A model generated the notes under the pieces. The model was not told the DNA's origin. It saw only the letters and a list, made by a program, of their open reading frames with translations, and did not search any database. Of a stretch of DNA of 64,000 nucleotides, positions 45,457-55,202 are shown in pieces. The DNA lies in contig NZ_KV786268.1 of assembly GCF_001806875.1 (NCBI RefSeq), positions 1 to 64,000 of the forward strand, given 5' to 3'. This DNA is from Corynebacterium sp. HMSC29G08 (GTDB lineage Bacteria > Actinomycetota > Actinomycetes > Mycobacteriales > Mycobacteriaceae). The translations under genes and the position numbers were made by a program. Position 1 is the first letter of the stretch. Every line of letters starts with the position of its first letter.

Positions 45457-45821
45457 CCCTGGGACTTGACTTTCGACGCCACAAAGCGCCACCCCAGCAT
45501 CAGCAGGGCCGACATGATGGTGGCCACGATGACAAACGACCAGTGCGGGATCGCCTGGTTGCGAATCCCCCAGATTGCCAGTCCGGTGATCACGGTGATG
45601 CCCCAGATGGCGCCGCCCTTGTTGTCGCGCACAATCAGCCAGCCCAGCGTCACGCCAAGCGCGAAGGGCCAGAGGGTGGATAGCCAGCCGGTGAAGTTAA
45701 ACGGCATGGTTTCAGACTGATGTGCGCCGCGTGCTGCCAACGCGAAGACTGCGATGGCTACGTAGTCAGCGGCAATGGCAGTGGGGGTCTTGAGGGAGGT
45801 CTTGGCGGAGGCGTTCTTCAT
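45453..45821 (-). CDS. DUF3054 membrane protein
   Basis: 122-residue membrane protein with four hydrophobic segments: AIAADYVAIAVFALAARGAH, FALGVTLGWLIV, AIWGITVITGLAIWGI and FVIVATIMSALLMLGWRF. The pattern fits the DUF3054 family, common in actinobacteria, function unknown. It is the last gene of a - strand run: its start shares ATGA with the stop of the flippase-like gene. It converges on the 36-residue gene with a 4-base stop overlap. Nothing in the sequence points to catalysis. Confidence 0.85.
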   Translation of the reverse strand: MKNASAKTSLKTPTAIAADYVAIAVFALAARGAHQSETMPFNFTGWLSTLWPFALGVTLGWLIVRDNKGGAIWGITVITGLAIWGIRNQAIPHWSFVIVATIMSALLMLGWRFVASKVKSQG

Positions 45822-46777
45822 GACCGTAAGCCTAGCCCCATCCGCGCGTAGGTCGTGGCATATACCACCCAGCCGAAGACTGTGATCAGTGCGAATGAGA
45901 TGAGGCGGTAGATGAGGGTGGCGGCGGTGGCGTCGGTAAGCGAAAAGCCCCCGGCTACCAGCATGGCAACCGCAACGGGCTCGACGGTGCCTACTCCACC
46001 TGGGGTGATCTGGGCGGCGCCGGCGAGTTTCGTCATAATGAACGCCAGGCAGATCGCGGAGACGCTAAGGCGGGAGTCGGTGACGGCGGCGGCGCAGAGG
46101 AGGAGCGTCAGTACGTCCAAAAGCTGATTGAGCAACGAAAATAGCGCGGCAAGCACAAATGCACCGGGCGTGATCCGGATCGCCGCAACCTGGTCAATCA
46201 GCGAATGCGCGCGCGCCGGCGTCCAGCGTTTCAACGCCGCAGGATGCATGATCGCCCAGAACACCCCCGCCATGATCGCCACCGCACCGCCGAGGCTCAC
46301 AGCGAGCGTGACGGGGGAGAGCTCAGCGCCCAGAAACACCACCGCGGCTACGCCGATCAGCGCCATCCACACGGTGCTCAGCGCACCCGAGACCACGAAA
46401 AACCAGCCGCACACGCCCGTGGATGCACCCCAGGAGCGATGCACCCGATACGTCAGCCACGCTGAGATCGCCGGGCCTCCCGGCACCGAGGTAGACCAGG
46501 CGTTTGAGGCGTACACAATCGCGTTCGTGTTCACCGGGTTGGCCACACGCCGGTGAACATTGAGCAGAATCTGCATGACCGCAGACATGGCACACATGGC
46601 CAGGTTCGCGCTCAGTGCCGCACCAAGCAACAACCCGGTGTCCGCGTGCCGGGCCAGCTCCCACGCCTGGCTCAGAAACGGCATTCGGTCCCGGAACACC
46701 ACCAGGACCAGCACCAACACCGCAAGTGGTGCGAGCCAACGCAGCCAGGCTTTAGCGTTCACGCTCTTTAAGATCAC
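45818..46777 (-). CDS. Flippase-like membrane protein (LPG synthase TM-domain type)
   Basis: 319-residue integral membrane protein with about eight helices, related to the transmembrane domain of lysylphosphatidylglycerol synthetases (UPF0104). Diagnostic segments are SNAWSTSVPGGPAISAWLTY and the C-terminal AAQITPGGVGTVEPVAVAML. Such proteins are thought to move lipids or lipid-linked sugars. It lies immediately after cmpL1 on the same strand, so a role in envelope lipid export is plausible (inference). The GTG at 46777 overlaps cmpL1 by 26 bases; a GTG at 46762 is an alternative start. Confidence 0.85.
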   Translation of the reverse strand: MILKSVNAKAWLRWLAPLAVLVLVLVVFRDRMPFLSQAWELARHADTGLLLGAALSANLAMCAMSAVMQILLNVHRRVANPVNTNAIVYASNAWSTSVPGGPAISAWLTYRVHRSWGASTGVCGWFFVVSGALSTVWMALIGVAAVVFLGAELSPVTLAVSLGGAVAIMAGVFWAIMHPAALKRWTPARAHSLIDQVAAIRITPGAFVLAALFSLLNQLLDVLTLLLCAAAVTDSRLSVSAICLAFIMTKLAGAAQITPGGVGTVEPVAVAMLVAGGFSLTDATAATLIYRLISFALITVFGWVVYATTYARMGLGLRS

Positions 46778-48992
46778 GCATCAGCTGCGAAAACGGCACG
46801 AGCTGGGAATCGTCATCCACGCTCACCCCGCTGCGGTAGGGCTGCGTGTCCACCACCGTGTCCTCAATCGGGATTTCGCCCTCCGGGCGGGAGCTATTGC
46901 TTGCCGACGCCCTACCGAACATCCACCAATTGTCCTCTCCAAGCAAATGCATCACAGCAGGCACAAGTAACAGTCGGATGATTGTGGCGTCGAGCGCCAG
47001 CGAGAAGATCATGCCGTAGGCAATGTACTTCATCATCACGATGTCGCTGGCCGCAAACGCCGCGGCAACCACGATCATGATGGCGGCCGCTGCGGTGATG
47101 ATGCCGCCGGTATGGGCGGTGCCGTCCTTAATCGCCGTGTCCGTATCCGCTCCCTTGTGGCGTGCCTCCACCATGCGCGAGACCAAAAACACCTCATAGT
47201 CCGTGGATAGGCCGTAGAGGATGGAGATGATCAGCACCAGCACCGGACTCATCAGCGGGCCAGGTGTGAAGTTGAGCAGGCCGGAGCCCACGCCCTGCAC
47301 AAACACCAGGGTGAGGAAGCCCAGCGTTGCGCCGATGCCCAGTACGTTCATGATCACGGCTTTGACCGGCAGGATCATTGAGCGGAACACGATAGCCATG
47401 AGCAGGAACGTGGCCAGGATCATGTAGAGCGCCATCCACGGCAGGCGCTCCAGCAGTGCCTCGATGGACTCGACCTCCATGGCAGGCGTGCCGGCAATGT
47501 AGACGTCCACGCCTTCAGGGGTGTCGATAGCGCGCAGCTGATCAATGACCTTCTGGCCACCGTTGCGGTCTGCTAGGGGAGCGGAAAGCACGTTCACTCC
47601 GTCCGTAGTGGGGCGCGAGGGCGCCAGTGGGGTGGCAAAGCCCTCCACCTGGCGAGCCTGCTGCATGATTGCGCCCAGCTGCTGGTTGTCCGCCCCGGAG
47701 ATCACCAGCTTCACCGGGTCGGTGCGGTACGCCGGGAAGGCCTCGTTGAACGCGTCTTGGGCTTGGCGAGTCTCCTGCTGCGGCGGCAAATACGACTCAT
47801 TGATGCCACCGAACGTGATGGTGACAATCGGCACCGTGACCAGTAGCAGCAACGCCGTGACACCGGTCGTGGTGGATTTGGCGTGGCGCATGGCCCAGGA
47901 CGGCATAGACGTCCACAAGCGGTGCGGTTTGGTGTTGCTGCGACGCACCGCCCACTTATCAATCTTCGGCCCCAGCATGCCGAACATGGCAGGCAGCACC
48001 GTCACGGAAATGATCGCGGCGAGCAGCACCGCGCTAATCGCGCCGTATGCCACCGATTTCAAAAACGCTTGCGGGAACATGAACAGACCCGACAACGCCA
48101 CACCCACCATCAGCGCGGAGAAAAACACCGTCTTGCCAGCCGTGGCGGTGGTTTCAATCACGGCTTCTTCGGTGGTGCGTCCCTTATCCAGCTCCTCGCG
48201 GAAGCGGGAGACCATAAACAAGCCGTAATCAATGGCCAGGCCCAGGCCCAGCAGCGTGATAATGGACTGGGAGAAGATGTTGACCTGCTGGAACTGTGCA
48301 AGCACGGCCAACAGGGACAGCGATCCGATGATGGACAAAATGCCCACAATCAAAGGCATCGCCGCTGCGATCACGCCGCCGAAGACGAACAGCAGAATGA
48401 TCGCCACAAAAATCAGGCCGACTTTTTCTGCACGCGCGATGTCGTTGGCCATGCCTTTATCCAAGGCGTCAGCCACCGCGGTCGCACCGGCGATCTGCAC
48501 CTTTGCGCCTGGGATCTCGATGGCCTCAAGCTCAGGCAAAAGGGAGCGGAAATCCTTCAGGGTCTGCTCACCGTCACCACTCAAGCCAATTGAGGCAAAC
48601 GCTTTCGTCCCATCCGGCGTCATCAACGCCGCATTCGGGGTGGCAAAGTAGCTGCGGATACCAGCAACCTCAGGACGGTCCTTCAGTGCGTTGATCTGAT
48701 CGTTTGCTGAAGTAAATACCGCAGGGTCATTCACATCAGCAGCGCTGACAAGCAAGATCACGTCGCCGGAATTATCTCGGCCAAACGTCTCCTGCTCAAT
48801 TACCGCAGCTGTAGTGGAATCAGCCCGCGGGTCCTCCCAACCCTCCTGGGAAAGACGGTCGCCCAAATGGACACCGAACAGCAGATGCCCCAACGCGATC
48901 AGTGCGATCAGAATGACCGGGATGATGCGCCGGCCGCGATACGCAGCGCGCCCCCATTGGGCGAAGGCACCGCTACTCACTGCCCAGCTCAC
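46752..48992 (-). CDS. cmpL1: MmpL/CmpL transporter, trehalose monomycolate exporter type
   Basis: 746-residue RND transporter of the MmpL family. Two related halves each have one membrane helix, a periplasmic loop and five more helices. The proton-relay Asp-Tyr pairs are visible in GLAIDYGLFMVSRFREEL and GLSTDYEVFLVSRM, as in MmpL3. In corynebacteria CmpL1 is the MmpL3 counterpart exporting trehalose monomycolate; the assignment here rests on position near the mycolate cluster and next to trmB and the NYN gene, as around mmpL3 (Rv0206c-Rv0208c). The start is GTG, overlapping the NYN stop. A short cytoplasmic tail follows the last helix. Confidence 0.9.
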   Translation of the reverse strand: MSWAVSSGAFAQWGRAAYRGRRIIPVILIALIALGHLLFGVHLGDRLSQEGWEDPRADSTTAAVIEQETFGRDNSGDVILLVSAADVNDPAVFTSANDQINALKDRPEVAGIRSYFATPNAALMTPDGTKAFASIGLSGDGEQTLKDFRSLLPELEAIEIPGAKVQIAGATAVADALDKGMANDIARAEKVGLIFVAIILLFVFGGVIAAAMPLIVGILSIIGSLSLLAVLAQFQQVNIFSQSIITLLGLGLAIDYGLFMVSRFREELDKGRTTEEAVIETTATAGKTVFFSALMVGVALSGLFMFPQAFLKSVAYGAISAVLLAAIISVTVLPAMFGMLGPKIDKWAVRRSNTKPHRLWTSMPSWAMRHAKSTTTGVTALLLLVTVPIVTITFGGINESYLPPQQETRQAQDAFNEAFPAYRTDPVKLVISGADNQQLGAIMQQARQVEGFATPLAPSRPTTDGVNVLSAPLADRNGGQKVIDQLRAIDTPEGVDVYIAGTPAMEVESIEALLERLPWMALYMILATFLLMAIVFRSMILPVKAVIMNVLGIGATLGFLTLVFVQGVGSGLLNFTPGPLMSPVLVLIISILYGLSTDYEVFLVSRMVEARHKGADTDTAIKDGTAHTGGIITAAAAIMIVVAAAFAASDIVMMKYIAYGMIFSLALDATIIRLLLVPAVMHLLGEDNWWMFGRASASNSSRPEGEIPIEDTVVDTQPYRSGVSVDDDSQLVPFSQLMRDLKERER

Positions 48993-49657
48993 TGTCCAGC
49001 CCCCGAAGCGCCGTGGCCACTAAGCAGGGCTGCCAGCGGCCTGAACGGCTGCAGCCACGCGCCACCAACCGGCAGGTTATCCAGGTTCACGCGAGGCAGC
49101 GGCTCACGGAACACGCCCGGGATGTCCTCCAAGTCCACAAAGGTCAGGTGCTCGGAGTTCACAGCCCACGCGGCGTGCTCGTGGAACCCGATCACGGTGA
49201 CCGGGATCGTCTCCGCCAGGCGTTCGATCTCTTCCTGGAAGTTCTGGCCGTCTGCCGACGCCACCACAAGGCCACGCAACACGCCTTCATCTACACGACG
49301 CTGGATGTGATCCAGCATGTCCTGGTCCACATCGGAGTTTTCGCCGTCCTTCGGCTTGGCAAACACAGCAAAACCGACGTTGCGCAGGGCTTCTACCCAG
49401 GGTCGGACCGAATCCGCGCTTGCGGGAGCAACGTTGGTGAACAAGGTTGCCTCGGGCTCTGCGCCGAGGCGTGTGGCCTCACCAACCAGCCAGCGACCAA
49501 CAGCGTCAAAACGCGGGCGGTGCGACGCTGTTGGGCGACCACCCAGGATTGCGCCCAAGCCCATGTCTAGGTTCGGCGCGTCCCAAACCAGCAGGTAGCT
49601 TGCAGGCCCTGGTGCTGCGCCTGGGGTGTACGGGTGGATTTTGTCGTGCAGGTCCAT
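48989..49657 (-). CDS. NYN/PIN-like domain protein (Rv0207c type)
   Basis: 222-residue protein with an NYN (PIN-like) nuclease fold. Acidic residues expected for metal binding lie in LLVWDAPNLDMGLG near the N-terminus, in GENSDVDQDMLDHI, and in LVVASADGQNF. It is the homologue by context of M. tuberculosis Rv0207c, which sits between trmB and mmpL3. RNA is the usual target of this fold, but no substrate is known. It begins 6 bases after trmB and shares GTGA with cmpL1, so the three are one transcript. Confidence 0.85.
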   Translation of the reverse strand: MDLHDKIHPYTPGAAPGPASYLLVWDAPNLDMGLGAILGGRPTASHRPRFDAVGRWLVGEATRLGAEPEATLFTNVAPASADSVRPWVEALRNVGFAVFAKPKDGENSDVDQDMLDHIQRRVDEGVLRGLVVASADGQNFQEEIERLAETIPVTVIGFHEHAAWAVNSEHLTFVDLEDIPGVFREPLPRVNLDNLPVGGAWLQPFRPLAALLSGHGASGAGQ

Positions 49658-49663
49658 GTAGGG

Positions 49664-50443
49664 TTACTTCTCCTCGCGCTTTTGCCAGAGGTACTCGCGG
49701 ATCACATGATCCTTGTCCAGGCCCTTGCCCTCAAACTTGGTGATCACCTGGCGATCCGTGAGCAGCGGGGCATCCGCCCACGGCCAGCCCTTGTACTCCA
49801 GGCTCGGCTCCACATTCACCAGCTCATCGATCCACTCCGCGTAATCCGCGTGGTCTGTAGCTACGTGCAGTACGCCACCTGCTTTGAGACGGCTGGCTAT
49901 CAAATTCAACGTCCCCGACTGAATAATCCGACGCTTGTGGTGACGCGCTTTCGGCCATGGATCCGGGAAGAAAATGCGCACGCCGTCCAACGATTCCGGG
50001 GCGATCATGCGGGCAAGGACCTCAACGCCGTCGCCACGCACCATGCGAATGTTGTCAATCTCACCACGAACAACCGAGCCCAAGAGCTTGGCCAAACCCG
50101 GCTTGTACAGCTCAACTGCAATAATGTTGGTGTCCGCCTCCAGCGGTGCCATCGCCGCGGTGGACGTGCCGGTGCCGGAGCCGATCTCCACAACCGTGGG
50201 GTGGCCGGTGCGGCCAAACCAAGCGTCTACATCAATCAGCTCATCAGCCAAAATGCGACCCAGCCGCGGCCAGTGCTGTTCAAACAACACCTCTTGGTTA
50301 TCCGTCAGCGTGCCACGGCGAAACGTCACGGAACCCAAACGGGGGTAATCCAACCCAGTATCAAACTGGGTTTGCATCGGCCTGCCGGAGGGCAGCTCGG
50401 AAATGTTTTGTGCCTCTTTATTCATTGCCTCAATTGTCCACAT
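49664..50443 (-). CDS. trmB: tRNA (guanine-N7)-methyltransferase
   Basis: About 259 residues. Installs m7G at position 46 of tRNA with S-adenosylmethionine. The SAM-binding motif [15 protein letters not shown] and the family signature [18 protein letters not shown] are clear. Of the in-frame ATGs at 50452, 50443 and 50425, the one at 50443 has AAGGA 8 bases upstream and is chosen. First gene of the trmB-NYN-cmpL1-flippase-DUF3054 run on the - strand, divergent from pckG. The linkage to cmpL1 is conserved in mycobacteria. Confidence 0.93.
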   Translation of the reverse strand: MWTIEAMNKEAQNISELPSGRPMQTQFDTGLDYPRLGSVTFRRGTLTDNQEVLFEQHWPRLGRILADELIDVDAWFGRTGHPTVVEIGSGTGTSTAAMAPLEADTNIIAVELYKPGLAKLLGSVVRGEIDNIRMVRGDGVEVLARMIAPESLDGVRIFFPDPWPKARHHKRRIIQSGTLNLIASRLKAGGVLHVATDHADYAEWIDELVNVEPSLEYKGWPWADAPLLTDRQVITKFEGKGLDKDHVIREYLWQKREEK

Positions 50444-50557
50444 GACGTGCATCCTTGCAAGTAAGCGCGCCGGGGGAGAAAAAGTCTGCGTCTATAAGCA
50501 AAAAGCTCTGTAGTGTTGGGAGGTAGGGACTGTACTTACTAAGGCCAAGGAGTAACC

Positions 50558-52417
50558 ATGACTGCAGTGCAGCGATTGGAAGGCACGCAACCTACGGACA
50601 ACCAGGCACTGATCGCCTGGATCAACGACGCAGTAGAACTCTTCAACCCGGACCGCGTGGTGTTTGCGGATGGCTCCCAGGAGGAATGGGACCGCCTCGC
50701 CGCTGAGCTGGTTGAAAAAGGCACACTGATCAAACTGAACGAGGAAAAGCGACCGAATTCCTTCCTCGCTCGCTCCAACCCGTCCGACGTGGCACGTGTG
50801 GAATCCCGCACCTTCATCTCCACCGAGAAGCAGGAAGGCGCGGGCCCAACCAACAACTGGATGAAGCCGGATGCGCTCAAGGCAGAGATGCTTGAGCACT
50901 TCAAGGGCTCCATGAAGGGCCGCACGATGTACGTTGTGCCGTTCTGCATGGGTCCAATCACGGACCCGGACCCGAAGCTGGGCGTGCAGCTGACTGACTC
51001 CGAATATGTGGTCATGTCCATGCGCGTCATGACCCGCATGGGCACCGAGGCCCTGGACAAGATCAAGGGAGACAACTTCGTTCCCTGCCTGCACTCCGTG
51101 GGCGCACCGCTAGAGCCGGGCGAGGAAGACGTTGCTTGGCCGTGCAATGAGACGAAGTACATCTCCCAGTTCCCGGAGACCAAGGAGATCTGGTCCTACG
51201 GCTCCGGCTACGGCGGCAACGCCATCCTGGCTAAGAAGTGCTACGCGCTGCGTATCGCATCCGTCATGGGTAAGGAAGAAGGCTGGATGGCGGAGCACAT
51301 GCTCATCCTGAAGCTGACTTCCCCAGAGGGCAAGGTTTACCACGTCACCGGCGCATTCCCGTCCGCATGTGGCAAGACCAACCTGGCCATGATCACTCCG
51401 ACCCTGGAAGGCTGGAAGTCCGAGGTTGTGGGCGACGATATTGCGTGGCTGCACCTGCGCGAGGACGGCCTGTACGCCGTCAATCCGGAGAACGGCTTCT
51501 TCGGCGTTGCGCCGGGCACCAACTACGCCTCCAACCCGATCGCCATGCGCACCATGGAGCCGGGCAACACCCTGTTCACCAACGTCGCCCTGACTGATGA
51601 CGGTGACGTGTGGTGGGAAGGCATGGACGGCGACGTACCGGAGCATCTCATTGACTGGCGCGGCAACGACTGGACGCCGGACGATGAGCGCAAGGCTGCA
51701 CACCCGAACTCCCGCTACTGCGTGGCAATCGAACAGTGCCCGACCGCCGCACCCGAGTACAACGACCCGGCTGGTGTGAAGATTGACGCGATCCTGTTCG
51801 GCGGCCGCCGCCCGGACACCGTCCCACTGGTTACCCAAGCACACAACTGGAACCATGGCACCCTGATCGGTGCGATGCTCTCCTCCGGTCAGACCGCAGC
51901 GTCCGCTGAGGCAAAGGTTGGCTCCCTGCGCCACGACCCGATGGCGATGCTGCCGTTCATTGGCTACAACGTGGGCGACTACCTGCAGCACTGGATCGAC
52001 ATGGGCGCCAAGGGCGGCGACCGCATGCCGGCCGTCTTCCTGGTCAACTGGTTCCGCCGTGGCGATGACGGCCGCTTCCTCTGGCCGGGCTTCGGCGACA
52101 ACTCCCGCGTGCTCAAGTGGATCGTGGACCGCATCGAAGGCCGCGTTGGTGGCAACGAGACCGTCGCTGGCCTGACCGCTCGTGCAGAAGACATCGACCT
52201 CACCGGCCTGGACATCCCGTTCCAGGACGTTGAGGAAGCGCTCTACGCAGGTCCGGACCTGTGGAAGAACGACGTTGAGGAGGCCTACGAGTACTTCGAG
52301 GAGCTCGGTGCACGCGTGCCGAAGGAGATCTTCGACGAGCTCGGCCGCCTGGGTGACCGGGTAAAGGCCGCCAACAAGGCCACCCGCGAGTGGCTGGAGT
52401 CCAACGGCCAGGCGTAG
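50558..52417 (+). CDS. pckG: Phosphoenolpyruvate carboxykinase (GTP)
   Basis: 619-residue GTP-dependent PEP carboxykinase that converts oxaloacetate to PEP in gluconeogenesis. The P-loop is in [12 protein letters not shown] (about residues 268-279), with the metal-binding region [13 protein letters not shown] following, and the C-terminal [17 protein letters not shown] is characteristic. Full length, no defects. An AAGGAG site precedes the ATG by 5 bases. It stands alone on the + strand with a clear terminator downstream. It would be needed for growth on aromatic-derived succinate and acetate, which the beta-ketoadipate genes supply. Confidence 0.97.
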   Translation: MTAVQRLEGTQPTDNQALIAWINDAVELFNPDRVVFADGSQEEWDRLAAELVEKGTLIKLNEEKRPNSFLARSNPSDVARVESRTFISTEKQEGAGPTNNWMKPDALKAEMLEHFKGSMKGRTMYVVPFCMGPITDPDPKLGVQLTDSEYVVMSMRVMTRMGTEALDKIKGDNFVPCLHSVGAPLEPGEEDVAWPCNETKYISQFPETKEIWSYGSGYGGNAILAKKCYALRIASVMGKEEGWMAEHMLILKLTSPEGKVYHVTGAFPSACGKTNLAMITPTLEGWKSEVVGDDIAWLHLREDGLYAVNPENGFFGVAPGTNYASNPIAMRTMEPGNTLFTNVALTDDGDVWWEGMDGDVPEHLIDWRGNDWTPDDERKAAHPNSRYCVAIEQCPTAAPEYNDPAGVKIDAILFGGRRPDTVPLVTQAHNWNHGTLIGAMLSSGQTAASAEAKVGSLRHDPMAMLPFIGYNVGDYLQHWIDMGAKGGDRMPAVFLVNWFRRGDDGRFLWPGFGDNSRVLKWIVDRIEGRVGGNETVAGLTARAEDIDLTGLDIPFQDVEEALYAGPDLWKNDVEEAYEYFEELGARVPKEIFDELGRLGDRVKAANKATREWLESNGQA

Positions 52418-52525
52418 CGGCTTCACGTTAGGAGCTGCTGAAAAATGCTTGACTAGAGCAGATTTAGTCATGTAGCTTTAGTAGCGGAAAACTTCAGACA
52501 AGATCTGTTGTTAATTTTGCAGGAT

Positions 52526-52551
52526 GCCCGCCGTGAGGCGGGCATTTTGTT
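52526..52551 (+). terminator. Intrinsic terminator after pckG
   Basis: Perfect 7-bp stem GCCCGCC / GGCGGGC with loop GTGA, followed by ATTTTGTT. It lies 108 bases after the pckG stop and just before the Abi gene, which must therefore have its own promoter or depend on read-through. Confidence 0.8.
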
Positions 52552-52562
52552 ATGCTCATCGC

Positions 52563-53360
52563 ATGGTGGGTGAAATGCTTGGGGGATTAAGTGACCCTCG
52601 AATTCGGTCGTACCGAATGGTTATCGTAGGAGAAACCGGCCGAAGCGCGGACAGTGTTTCGGACAGTTCAGTTCAGTCTCTCTATTTGTGGCAGGTCGCA
52701 GTTGCCTCAGCCTGGTACGAGGCACTTTCTATTCTGGAACCAGTGCTCAGAAATCGTATTGATTCGGTGTTGAGGTGCTGGAACCAAGAACAGGGCAAAA
52801 CGGAGGACTGGCTCGAAGACCCTGCTCGTCCACTACAGAGTGAAGTCAGACGGATGGCGGCATCTGCAAGGGGTGCGGCAGAACGTGGCGCGTGTAGGAG
52901 GCCTCAGAATCACCCAAGATTTAACGCTCCGGTGACGCTCGATGACAGGGTTTCGCAGCTCTCGTTCGGAAATCTAAGTGCGCTCTTCCCGTTGCGCCCA
53001 CCAGTTAATCGTAGGAATTTTGCGACAGGTTTCTCTGCCAAAGAAAACCTATGGATCTATGCGTTGTCGAGGGCTTTTCCTGGACTGACATCGAAGCTTG
53101 CTCAGCGTCACGTCGCGAGCATACATCCTGCGGTTCCCACTGAAGTCAGGGACGGGTATGCGGTAGCGATTGCTTTAGAACAGTTGAGGAGGCTTCGGAA
53201 TCGTGTGAGCCACCAGGAACAGATTCTTAATGTTGACCATCAGGAACGGCTTGCAGACATGTACGCCTTGGCGCACGCACTTTCTCCCCAAACCCTCGGA
53301 GTGATGAAGAAGATGGATCGCGTGCAACGCACTCTTTTGATGCGGCCTCGATTCAGCTAA
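52563..53360 (+). CDS. Abi-family HEPN protein, second type
   Basis: 265-residue protein with Abi-like features: an N-terminal RIRSYRMV, a central PLRPPVNRRNFA, and RNRVSHQEQILNVDH at about residue 212, a classical HEPN R-x4-H RNase motif. It is quite different from the Abi_2 gene at 13.4-14.4 kb. Related proteins are annotated as Abi family and linked to phage resistance or toxin activity. Codon use is more AT-rich than in pckG and the methyltransferase. It lies between two housekeeping genes that are near each other in relatives, which suggests insertion. Start ATG 52563 lies 12 bases after the terminator; no partner antitoxin is seen. Confidence 0.75.
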   Translation: MVGEMLGGLSDPRIRSYRMVIVGETGRSADSVSDSSVQSLYLWQVAVASAWYEALSILEPVLRNRIDSVLRCWNQEQGKTEDWLEDPARPLQSEVRRMAASARGAAERGACRRPQNHPRFNAPVTLDDRVSQLSFGNLSALFPLRPPVNRRNFATGFSAKENLWIYALSRAFPGLTSKLAQRHVASIHPAVPTEVRDGYAVAIALEQLRRLRNRVSHQEQILNVDHQERLADMYALAHALSPQTLGVMKKMDRVQRTLLMRPRFS

Positions 53361-54100
53361 CCCTTTTTCAACACAATCACGAGGTTGGAGACGGCGAACT
53401 CGCGAAGCAGCGGCACGCGAGTAAGCCACCACGCCCACCACGGGTGGTAGCGGGGAAACGCGAAGGCAAGCTGGCCGGTGGATGCGGCCCAGCGCAGACC
53501 CTCAGCAGCGGAGACGGCGAAGAGGGTCTCACCAAAGCGGTTCTTCGGTTCGTGGCCATGCACATTCGTGTACCTGCGCCGCGCAAACTCCCCGCCCACG
53601 TAGTGCGGCCACATACCTGTTTCGTGCCCGCCGAACGGCCCGAGCCACACCGTGTAACTCACGATGACAAGGCCGCCGGGGCGGGTCACGCGCTGCATCT
53701 CACGCGCCATGGCCTGCCAGTCGGGGATGTGTTCTGCCACGTTGGAGGAAAACGTGATGTCGAAGGTGTTGTCCGCAAACGGCAGCGCAAGCGCATCGCC
53801 ACGCACGGCGCCGTAACCGCTGATGCCGGCGGCGCTCATTTCAGAAACGTCCGGCTCAAGGCTTATGTACTGGGTGTCTGAAAATACGTCGGCGAAGTAC
53901 CCCGGCCCGCCCCCCACATCCAACACGCGTTGACCTGCCAGCCTGTGGTTGTTTAGGTCGTGCGTGAGGGCGTCGATAAGCAAGTGTGTATCGCGAGCCA
54001 ACCCTTCGTAGAAGATCCGCGGCCGGAACTGTTCGTAGGTGAAGGAGCGCAGCAGGCGCAGCGAACGTCGAAGCGTGGCTAGTCTGCGGGTACGGTACAT
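53357..54100 (-). CDS. SAM-dependent methyltransferase (Rv0224c type)
   Basis: 247-residue class I methyltransferase. SAM-binding motif I is VLDVGGGPGYFADVF, motif II lies in RGDALALPFADNTFD, and TRPGGLVIVSYTVW follows. It corresponds in context to M. tuberculosis Rv0224c, next to a divergent glycosyltransferase. The substrate is unknown; an envelope glycolipid is plausible given the neighbours. The start codon is only 4 bases from that of the divergent glycosyltransferase, so their promoters must overlap the coding regions. The stop overlaps the Abi stop by 4 bases. Confidence 0.88.
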   Translation of the reverse strand: MYRTRRLATLRRSLRLLRSFTYEQFRPRIFYEGLARDTHLLIDALTHDLNNHRLAGQRVLDVGGGPGYFADVFSDTQYISLEPDVSEMSAAGISGYGAVRGDALALPFADNTFDITFSSNVAEHIPDWQAMAREMQRVTRPGGLVIVSYTVWLGPFGGHETGMWPHYVGGEFARRRYTNVHGHEPKNRFGETLFAVSAAEGLRWAASTGQLAFAFPRYHPWWAWWLTRVPLLREFAVSNLVIVLKKG

Positions 54101-54104
54101 ACCG

Positions 54105-55202
54105 ATGAAGATACTGCTGATGTGCTGGCGCGATTCAACCCACCCGCAAGGCGGTGGCTCGGAGCGCTACCTTGAGCGTGTTGGCGAGTACCTGGCGGCG
54201 CAGGGCCATGAGGTGATTTACCGCACCGCAAAGCATACGGATGCGCCACGGCGCAGCACCAAAAATGGGGTGCGGTATGAGCGCGCCGGCGGCAAATACA
54301 GCGTCTACGTGCTGGCACCGCTGTCGATTCTGCGTAACCGGCCGGACGTGGTGGTGGATACGCAAAACGGCATCCCGTTTTTCGCCCGCCTGTTTTTCCG
54401 CCCAACGGTGCTGCTCACGCACCATTGCCACCGTGAACAATGGCCGGTGGCGGGTCCGGTTATTGGTCGCTTCGGCTGGTTTTTGGAGTCCAAGATCGCG
54501 CCACTGGTGTATCGCGGGGCGAGGTATGTGACGGTGTCGGAGGCGTCGAAAAGCGAACTGCTCTCCCTCGGTGTGACTGAGCCGATCGACATTGTGGAAA
54601 ACGGGGTAGACTCGGTGGCGAGGGGCATCTCTTTGCTTGACGACGCCCACGTCCACCTCATCACCGTCTCCCGCCTCGTCCCGCACAAGCGCATTGAGCT
54701 TGCGATTGATGCCGTCGCCACGATTGAGGGGGCGGTGCTGGACGTGGTCGGCTCCGGCTGGTGGGACGACAAGCTGCGCGAATACGCGCACAACCGTGGC
54801 CTGGGGCCGGACAAGGTGGTGTTCCACGGGCACGTCTCCGAGGAACACAAGCACGCGCTTTTGCAGCGTGCCGCGGTGCACTTGCTGCCTTCGCGCAAGG
54901 AGGGGTGGGGGATTGCGGTGATTGAGGCTGCGCAACACGGCGTGCCGACGGTTGCGTTTTCCTCCGCCGGCGGCGTGCGCGACTCCATCGTGGACGGCGT
55001 GACTGGCCGCCTTGTTGCTGACGGCGAGTCCTTTACCGACGCCGTCATTGAAACCATGCGCGGCGATTATGGCGAGGCCGCTCGCGCATGGGCCGCGCAG
55101 TTCTCCTGGGAGAAGACGGGGCGCCGGTTCGAGCAGATACTTGAAGAAGTTGTCGAGGGCTGTGCTGTCGAGGGCTGTGATGTCGATGAGCTGGCTAGAT
55201 GA
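54105..55202 (+). CDS. GT4 glycosyltransferase (Rv0225 type)
   Basis: 365-residue GT-B glycosyltransferase of family 4. The N-terminal GGGSERYLERVGEYLAAQGH is the acceptor-domain glycine loop. The donor-domain signature SRKEGWGIAVIEAAQHGVP carries the conserved E-x7-E pattern. It matches M. tuberculosis Rv0225 by position and domain type. Donor and acceptor are unknown; the neighbourhood suggests an envelope polysaccharide or glycolipid. The C-terminus holds a short internal repeat (VEGCAVEGCDVDE). The stop overlaps the convergent DIP1984-like gene by 8 bases. Confidence 0.9.
   Translation: MKILLMCWRDSTHPQGGGSERYLERVGEYLAAQGHEVIYRTAKHTDAPRRSTKNGVRYERAGGKYSVYVLAPLSILRNRPDVVVDTQNGIPFFARLFFRPTVLLTHHCHREQWPVAGPVIGRFGWFLESKIAPLVYRGARYVTVSEASKSELLSLGVTEPIDIVENGVDSVARGISLLDDAHVHLITVSRLVPHKRIELAIDAVATIEGAVLDVVGSGWWDDKLREYAHNRGLGPDKVVFHGHVSEEHKHALLQRAAVHLLPSRKEGWGIAVIEAAQHGVPTVAFSSAGGVRDSIVDGVTGRLVADGESFTDAVIETMRGDYGEAARAWAAQFSWEKTGRRFEQILEEVVEGCAVEGCDVDELAR

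Noticed and set aside
51110-52471. 453-codon open frame on the - strand opposite pckG
   Set aside because: Antisense shadow of a complete PEP carboxykinase gene; no start signal or family resemblance.
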